From Clostridia bacterium (GTDB taxonomy: Bacteria > Bacillota > Clostridia > TANB77 > CAG-508), in contig JAFUGK010000002.1 in the NCBI GenBank assembly GCA_017469445.1, positions 124,001-188,000 on the forward strand: a DNA stretch of 64,000 nucleotides, read 5' to 3'. A program made the position numbers and the translations under genes. The notes below the pieces were generated by a model that had not been told where the DNA came from, ran no database searches, and worked only from the letters and a program-made list of their open reading frames with translations. Positions 59,389 to 64,000 of the stretch are shown here, in pieces. Position 1 is the first letter of the stretch. Each line of letters opens with the position of its first letter.

Positions 59389-60111
59389 ATGTTTGGTTTA
59401 GATAAAAGATTTATTTATATATTTATTGCAATTATGGCTGTGAGATTTTTAGCAACAGCTTCAAGTGATACTCTTATTGGATTAGTACTTACAATACCAG
59501 CAGTATTAATAGCAATGACATTCCATGAATTTGCACATGCAAAAGCTGCAGATATGCTGGGAGATGAAACACCAAGAATACAAGGAAGACTTAATTTAAA
59601 TCCATTTTCTCATGTTGATCCAATTGGATTTGCGATGCTTATATTTGCAGGGTTTGGATGGGGTAGACCAGTAGAAATAAATCCTAACAATTTTAATAGA
59701 AATATGGAGCTTACAAAAGCAGAAGCCATTGTCGCATTTGCAGGACCTGCAATGAATTTTGTTCTTGCTATAGTTTTTATGATAATATATGTGGCAATGT
59801 ATGCATTTGGCCTAATTAATAGCCAATTAATGTATTATGTAGCACTAATTGTAAATTATATAGTAGTAATAAACATTGGGCTAGGAGTATTTAATTTAAT
59901 TCCTCTTCCACCATTAGATGGTTCAAAAATACTTATGCATTTTTTACCATACAATGCAAGAGCATGGTTTGAAAAGAATCAATGGTATTTTTATATTGGA
60001 TTTATAATTATATTCATAACTGGAATTGCAGGAGATATCATTAGTCCAGCTATTGATGGAATTTATAATGGACTTGAACATATTATTAGAACGATGTTTA
60101 ATGTTGGATAA
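59389..60111 (+). CDS. M50-family (site-2-protease-like) membrane metalloprotease
   Basis: A 240-residue membrane protein; ATG at 59389 is preferred to an upstream TTG, with GAAAGGAA as ribosome-binding site. The zinc motif is FHEFAHAKAADMLGD (HExxH, about residues 46-50), and the second metal-binding segment is FNLIPLPPLDGSKIL (NxxPxxxxDG, about 170-184). About five to six hydrophobic segments are visible. It matches the short 'site-2 protease family' of Firmicutes near ribosomal or cell-division genes. It cleaves membrane-embedded substrates. Its substrate is unknown. Confidence 0.92.
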   Translation: MFGLDKRFIYIFIAIMAVRFLATASSDTLIGLVLTIPAVLIAMTFHEFAHAKAADMLGDETPRIQGRLNLNPFSHVDPIGFAMLIFAGFGWGRPVEINPNNFNRNMELTKAEAIVAFAGPAMNFVLAIVFMIIYVAMYAFGLINSQLMYYVALIVNYIVVINIGLGVFNLIPLPPLDGSKILMHFLPYNARAWFEKNQWYFYIGFIIIFITGIAGDIISPAIDGIYNGLEHIIRTMFNVG

Positions 60112-60129
60112 ATTTATTGAAATGTATAT

Positions 60130-60300
60130 GCGAAGTTACTATATAAAATATTTTTTTCTTTAAAAGCACTCTATAGCAGGGTAATAGCTGACCAGACGGG
60201 GCCCCTTCGAAGAAGAATGCTCAAAGTCTGGCAGCGCTTCGCGGGTCTTCGGGAACTGTCGGCTTTATAAATCAAAAAATATTTTATATAGTAACTTCGC
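60130..60300. repeat. Nested palindrome with 27-bp perfect arms and GC-rich structured core
   Basis: Arms 60130-60156 and 60274-60300 are exactly complementary (GCGAAGTTACTATATAAAAT and its inverse plus an A/T run). The 117-nt core is far more GC-rich than surrounding DNA and contains internal pairs such as CCAGAC/GTCTGG, GGGGCCCC and AAAGC/GGCTTT. No ORF is present. It lies between the M50 protease gene and tsaD. It is a single copy here; the layout matches the other nested elements. Confidence 0.75.
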
Positions 60301-60342
60301 AAAAATAATTAGACAAATTATTTTTCGGCAAGGAGAGAAAAA

Positions 60343-61341
60343 ATGAAAGATATACTAGTTTTAGGAATTGAATCAAGTTGCGATGAAACTTCCGCAGCTG
60401 TTGTAAAAAATGGTAGGGAAGTTTTATCTAATGTAATAAATTCACAAATAAGAATACATGAAAAGTTTGGTGGAGTAGTACCAGAGATTGCTTCAAGAAG
60501 TCATACAGAAGTAATAAATCAAGTGGTAAAACAAGCTTTAAAAGATGCAAATGTTAAATTAGAAGATATTGATGTAATATGCCCAACATATGGACCGGGA
60601 TTAGTTGGAGCGTTGCTTGTAGGTGTATCTTATGCAAAGGCATTAAGCTTTAGCACAAAAAAACCACTTGTAGGAGTAAACCACATAGAAGGACATATAG
60701 CAGCAAATTATATTACATTTAAAGAATTAGAACCACCATTTATATGCCTTGTAATTTCAGGAGGCCATACACATTTAATACACATAAAATCATATACAGA
60801 TTTTGAAATACTTGGTAGAACTAAAGATGACGCAGTAGGCGAGGCTTTTGATAAAGTGGCAAGGGTAGTAGGATTAGGATATCCAGGAGGGCCAAAAGTA
60901 GATAACCTTGCAAAACAGGGAAAACCTAATATAGATCTTCCAAAAGCTCATACAGAAGGGCTAAACTTTAGCTTTAGTGGAATAAAAACAGCAATACTAA
61001 ATATGTATCATAAAAATCCAGATATTAATAAAGCTGATTTATGTGCAAGCTTTGAAAAAAATACAGCAGAAGTTTTAATAAAGAATACATTGGAAGCATT
61101 AAAACAAACAGGACTAAAAAAAGTGGCATTAGCAGGTGGAGTTTCTGCAAATAGTTATATTAGAAATGAATTTTACAAATTAGAAGAAATGGGAATTGAA
61201 GTATATTATCCAGATTTAAAACTTTGTACAGATAATGCAGCCATGATAGCATCTGCTGGATACTATAGCTATATAAATGGAAGAACTTCCGATTTGACAT
61301 TGAATGCTATCCCAAATTTAAAGATAGGAGAATTTAAATAA
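60343..61341 (+). CDS. tsaD: tRNA N6-adenosine threonylcarbamoyltransferase
   Basis: A 332-residue ASKHA-fold enzyme. [20 protein letters not shown] is the conserved start. The metal ligands are in [12 protein letters not shown] (HxxxH, about residues 109-120) and [14 protein letters not shown] near the C-terminus. [16 protein letters not shown] and [11 protein letters not shown] are also typical. It transfers the threonylcarbamoyl group to A37 of ANN-decoding tRNAs with TsaB and TsaE. Its stop codon overlaps the start of the next gene by one base. Confidence 0.97.
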   Translation: MKDILVLGIESSCDETSAAVVKNGREVLSNVINSQIRIHEKFGGVVPEIASRSHTEVINQVVKQALKDANVKLEDIDVICPTYGPGLVGALLVGVSYAKALSFSTKKPLVGVNHIEGHIAANYITFKELEPPFICLVISGGHTHLIHIKSYTDFEILGRTKDDAVGEAFDKVARVVGLGYPGGPKVDNLAKQGKPNIDLPKAHTEGLNFSFSGIKTAILNMYHKNPDINKADLCASFEKNTAEVLIKNTLEALKQTGLKKVALAGGVSANSYIRNEFYKLEEMGIEVYYPDLKLCTDNAAMIASAGYYSYINGRTSDLTLNAIPNLKIGEFK

Positions 61342-62018
61342 TGAGTATATATGCAATATCAGATTTACATTTATCTTTTAATAATAGTAAACCAATGGAT
61401 ATTTTCGGGAAAGAATGGGAAGGACATGAAAGTAAGATAAAGAAAAGCTGGGAAGAAAATGTAAAAGACGAAGATTTAGTTCTAATCCCAGGAGACTTTT
61501 CGTGGGAAACATATTTAAAAGATACATATAAAGATTTTGAATATTTAAATGAATTGCCAGGGAAAAAGCTATTGTTAAAGGGAAACCACGATTATTGGTG
61601 GACAACAATTTCAAAAATGAGAAATTACTTAAAAGAAAATAATTTTAATAACATAGATTTCATATTTAATAATAGTTATTGCTTTGAAAATTATGTAATA
61701 GTTGGAACACGTGGCTGGTCCCCATCTGAAGACGGAGATACAGATAAAATGATAAAAAGAGAAGCAGCAAGGCTTGAATTATCATTTACAGATGGAATAA
61801 AGAATTATGGAGAAGATAAAGAATTTATTGTATGTACACATTATCCACCAATGAAAGAGCTTTTACAAGTTATGAAAAAATATAATGTAAAAGTATGCTT
61901 ATATGGGCATTTACATGGAACAAGCCAAAAAGATATTGTAGAAGGAATGGTAGATGGAGTAAATTTGAAAATGGTAAGTTCAGACTATTTAAATTTTAAA
62001 ATTGAAAAAATTGTATAA
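61341..62018 (+). CDS. Calcineurin-like metallophosphoesterase
   Basis: A 225-residue phosphoesterase. Metal-binding motifs in order: AISDLHLSF (D-x-H, about 5-12), LIPGDFSWE (GD), LLLKGNHDYWW (GNHD, about 75-81), CTHYPPM (H) and LYGHLHGTSQ (GHxH). The family hydrolyses phosphomono- or diesters; this clostridial subgroup often sits beside tsaD but its substrate is not known. The start overlaps the tsaD stop by one base, so expression is coupled. Confidence 0.9.
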   Translation: MSIYAISDLHLSFNNSKPMDIFGKEWEGHESKIKKSWEENVKDEDLVLIPGDFSWETYLKDTYKDFEYLNELPGKKLLLKGNHDYWWTTISKMRNYLKENNFNNIDFIFNNSYCFENYVIVGTRGWSPSEDGDTDKMIKREAARLELSFTDGIKNYGEDKEFIVCTHYPPMKELLQVMKKYNVKVCLYGHLHGTSQKDIVEGMVDGVNLKMVSSDYLNFKIEKIV

Positions 62019-62096
62019 ATATTATGTAAATATATAGAAATTATCAAATTAATGTGATATAATACTTTTACAACAAAAGATAGGAGGTAAATTACT

Positions 62097-62393
62097 ATGA
62101 CTAAAATCTGCGTTCGGGATTCAGAAGGCGTAATGAGATTTGTTAAGGCCGAATATGTTTCGGACTATGATTCGGAAGGCAAGCTAAAAATCTTCAAATA
62201 TGCAGATAATTTATATGCTCTGCTGCGAATTGAAGATTGGAAGGTAATGGTTGAAGGTGCAGGTGAAATCCAGAAAGTAAAAAATGGGATGTCCTATTAC
62301 ACAAACAAAAAAGGTGAATGGGGAATCCTAAATGACAGGGGGGAAATCACATGCCCTGCCGGTGTGCTGAAATCCAGCAGAAAGGAACAATAG
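62097..62393 (+). CDS. Small protein with WG-like motif and foreign base composition
   Basis: A 98-residue protein, TKICVRDSEGVMRFVKAEYV onward. Near the C-terminus, TNKKGEWGILNDRGEITCPA resembles one WG beta-repeat unit ('G.WGliD..G.ii.P'). No signal peptide. GC is clearly higher than in the flanking metallophosphoesterase and tig genes, with codons CGG, CTG and TGC. AGGAGG precedes the ATG and a terminator follows, so it is a self-contained one-gene unit. Function unknown. Confidence 0.65.
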   Translation: MTKICVRDSEGVMRFVKAEYVSDYDSEGKLKIFKYADNLYALLRIEDWKVMVEGAGEIQKVKNGMSYYTNKKGEWGILNDRGEITCPAGVLKSSRKEQ

Positions 62394-62407
62394 TAGTTGA
62401 ACCAATG

Positions 62408-62440
62408 TAGGCATCTGAAATAAGGTGCCTTCTTTTTTTA
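62408..62440 (+). terminator. Terminator after the small WG-like gene
   Basis: AGGCA...TGCCT stem with TCTTTTTTT tail. Confidence 0.7.
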
Positions 62441-62449
62441 TTCAAACTC

Positions 62450-62477
62450 TTGCAAATTTAGGAATGTGTGGTATAAT
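62450..62477 (+). promoter_or_regulatory. Predicted promoter of tig
   Basis: TTGCAA, 16-nt spacer, perfect TATAAT, about 45 nt before the tig start. Confidence 0.65.
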
Positions 62478-62520
62478 ATGTTAGCATATTGCAAAAATAT
62501 ATTTGGAAGGATTGAATACA

Positions 62521-63804
62521 ATGAGTGTAAAAGTTGAAAACACAGAAAACAAAAACGAAGTAAAATTAGAATTTACTATTGAAGCAGAAAAATTTGAACA
62601 AGGGATGAAAAAAGTTTATGTAAAAAATGCAAGATATTTTAATATACCAGGATTTAGAAAAGGTAAAGCTCCATATAATATAGTAGAAAAACAATATGGA
62701 CCAGAAATATTCTATGAAGATGCATTTAATGAAGTTGTTCCAGAAATATACGAAGAAGCAATAAAAGGTAACAACATAGAAGCAGTAAGTGCACCTAAAA
62801 TAGATGTAATTCAAATGGAAAAAGGAAAAGAACTTAAGTTTACAGCTATAGTTCAAATTAAGCCAGAGGTAAAACTTGGAAAATATAAAGGTATAGAAAT
62901 TCCAAAAGTAGAGTATAATGTAACTGATGAAGATGTACAAAAAGAGTTAGATACAATGGCAGATAAGAATTCTAGACTTGTAACAGTAGATGACAGAGCA
63001 GTAGAAGATAAAGATATTGCAATAATCGATTTCGAGGGTTTTGTAGACGGAAAAGCTTTTGATGGTGGAAAAGCAGAAAATCATGAATTAACAATCGGAA
63101 GCCATACATTTATAGATGGATTCGAAGACCAAGTTATTGGAATGAAAATTGATGAAGAAAAAGAAATAAAAGTAAAATTCCCAGAAAAATATTTTTCAGA
63201 AGAATTAGCTGGAAAAGATGCAACATTTAAAGTAAAATTACATGAAATAAAAAAGAAAGAATTACCTAAAATAGATGATGAATTTGCTAAAGATGTTAGT
63301 GAATATGACTCATTAGAAGAATTAAAAGCAAGCATTAGAAAAAGACATGAAGAAGAAAATGAACATAGAGCAAAACATGAAAATGAAGACAATGCAATAA
63401 AAGCAGTTTGTGATAATTCCGAAGTAGATATACCATCTGGAATGGTAGAAACAGAGCTTAATAGAATAATGCAAGACATGGATATGCAATTAAGCTATCA
63501 AGGAATGAATTTATCTAGATACCTTCAAATGATTGGAAAATCTGAAGAAGATTTTAGAAAAGATTATGAAGAACAGGCAAAAGAGTCTGTAAAAACAAGA
63601 TTAGTATTAGAAGCTGTTTCAAAAGATGCAAAAATAGAAGCATCAGATGAAGACATGAAAGCAAAATTAGAAGAAATGTCAAAGGCTTATGGAAAGCCAG
63701 TAGAAGAATTAGAAAAAAATGAAGAATTAAAGAAATATGTAGAAGAGAATTTAAAAACAGAAAAAACAATTGAGTATATATTAACTAATGCAAAGATAAA
63801 ATAG
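62521..63804 (+). CDS. tig: Trigger factor, ribosome-associated chaperone and prolyl isomerase
   Basis: A 427-residue chaperone. ATG at 62521 is preferred over an upstream TTG, with GGAAGG as ribosome-binding site. The ribosome-binding domain (residues 1-115) contains the signature GFRKGKAPYNIVEKQYG. The FKBP-type isomerase domain (about 150-240) includes DKDIAIIDFEGFVDGKAFDG. The C-terminal helical chaperone arms make up the rest. It is followed by clpP, the usual tig-clpP-clpX order, with a structured element in the gap. Confidence 0.97.
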   Translation: MSVKVENTENKNEVKLEFTIEAEKFEQGMKKVYVKNARYFNIPGFRKGKAPYNIVEKQYGPEIFYEDAFNEVVPEIYEEAIKGNNIEAVSAPKIDVIQMEKGKELKFTAIVQIKPEVKLGKYKGIEIPKVEYNVTDEDVQKELDTMADKNSRLVTVDDRAVEDKDIAIIDFEGFVDGKAFDGGKAENHELTIGSHTFIDGFEDQVIGMKIDEEKEIKVKFPEKYFSEELAGKDATFKVKLHEIKKKELPKIDDEFAKDVSEYDSLEELKASIRKRHEEENEHRAKHENEDNAIKAVCDNSEVDIPSGMVETELNRIMQDMDMQLSYQGMNLSRYLQMIGKSEEDFRKDYEEQAKESVKTRLVLEAVSKDAKIEASDEDMKAKLEEMSKAYGKPVEELEKNEELKKYVEENLKTEKTIEYILTNAKIK

Positions 63805-63926
63805 TGTTGAAAAATAATTTGCGAATTTCGTTGTTAAACTGCACTCGAAAATCCTGCGACGTACAATCGTACGCCTCGGATTATTCTCGCTTGTTTGCCT
63901 AGAAATTCACTAAATTATTTTCCAAC
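63805..63926 (+). repeat. Structured palindromic element, AACTGC...TTGTTTGCC core, copy 2 (tig-clpP)
   Basis: The core (63829-63901) shares TTGTTAAACTGC, TCGAAAATCCTGCGACGTAC, GTACGCCTCGGATTATTCTC and TTGTTTGCC with 13438-13509. Left arm 63805-63828 pairs with 63902-63926 (GAATTTC / GAAATTC, AATAATTT / AAATTATT). The arm sequences differ from copy 1 but complementarity is kept. Confidence 0.75.
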
Positions 63927-63957
63927 AAATCTAAACATAATTAAGGAGGAAAAATTA

Positions 63958-64000
63958 ATGGTAGAAGAAAGAAATAGTTTAGTACCTTACGTAATTGAGC
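63958..64000 (+). CDS. clpP: ATP-dependent Clp protease proteolytic subunit, 5' end only
   Basis: Fourteen residues are visible before the window ends: VEERNSLVPYVIE. The segment LVPYVIE fits the start of mature ClpP ('LVPmViEqt..'), AAGGAGG precedes the ATG, and clpP normally follows tig in Firmicutes. Little else can be judged. Confidence 0.75.
   Translation, partial: MVEERNSLVPYVIE

Overview
The window looks like a chromosomal segment of an AT-rich, endospore-forming, Gram-positive member of the Clostridia, probably a host-associated anaerobe. Four things point that way: a gerA-gerB-gerC germinant-receptor operon with spoIVA and ylbJ; an oxygen-sensitive pyruvate:ferredoxin oxidoreductase operon and a 2[4Fe-4S] ferredoxin; a dlt D-alanylation cluster, which implies teichoic-acid-like polymers and a monoderm wall; and a typical clostridial housekeeping gene set (mfd, recG, minDE, rodA, tsaD, tig, clpP). 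Most genes use AGA for arginine and A/T-ending codons. No rRNA or tRNA gene was seen.

Layout. 1-5 kb: the 3' end of topB, a RelB/RelE-type toxin-antitoxin pair, a BspA-like leucine-rich surface protein and a REP-associated tyrosine transposase (RAYT) bracketed by inverted repeats. 5-10 kb: a WalR/WalK-like two-component system, signal peptidase I, holB, a PSP1/YaaT-like protein and a ferredoxin. 10-18.5 kb: dltA-dltC-dltB-dltD, a YbhN-like membrane protein, a DUF4116-repeat protein and an anchored alpha/alpha-toroid protein. 18.6-21.9 kb, minus strand: porG-porD-porA-porB. 22-23.6 kb: a large structured non-coding RNA, best explained as OLE RNA, followed by a small four-helix membrane protein that fits OapA. 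23.8-35.7 kb: minD, minE, rodA, dusB, a LolA/GerS-like protein, mazF, mfd, an rRNA methyltransferase, a DUF1287 protein and rnr. 35.7-44 kb: gerC-gerB-gerA, spoIVA, an FtsH-like orphan protease and a frameshifted ylbJ. 44-50.8 kb: ndk, recG, a prepilin/FGE fusion and valS. 50.8-59.3 kb: an accessory stretch with a native exported repeat protein, a foreign-looking exported protein, lysS, a Fic protein and a trimeric autotransporter adhesin. 59.4-64 kb: an M50 protease, tsaD, a metallophosphoesterase, a small WG-like protein, tig and the start of clpP.

The most unusual content is non-coding. The window holds several families of dispersed, highly structured palindromic elements. (1) An ~80-bp element sits 22-28 nt upstream of the start codons of porA, porD, trmH-like and lysS, always in the same orientation. 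Its stem shows compensatory changes, and its G.U wobble pairs exist only on the sense strand. (2) A hairpin family with CCGCCAAA ends has four copies, all in the same orientation and with covarying stems; one copy carries a GGGGAC hairpin nested in its loop. (3) Two further families, with two copies each, have a conserved core enclosed by long, locus-specific, near-perfect complementary arms. One copy lies inside the ndk terminator hairpin and another lies just 3' of the OLE RNA. (4) RAYT-type GGGGACACCTACC repeats flank the transposase and form a 35-bp palindrome after dltD. These could be mobile REP-like elements, cis-acting RNAs, or both.

Three single genes (52924-53634, 56871-59261, 62097-62393) have much higher GC and different codon use from their neighbours, although their promoters look like the host's. 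The largest encodes a YadA-type trimeric autotransporter with an outer-membrane anchor, which is paradoxical in a spore-former with a dlt operon and suggests recent acquisition.
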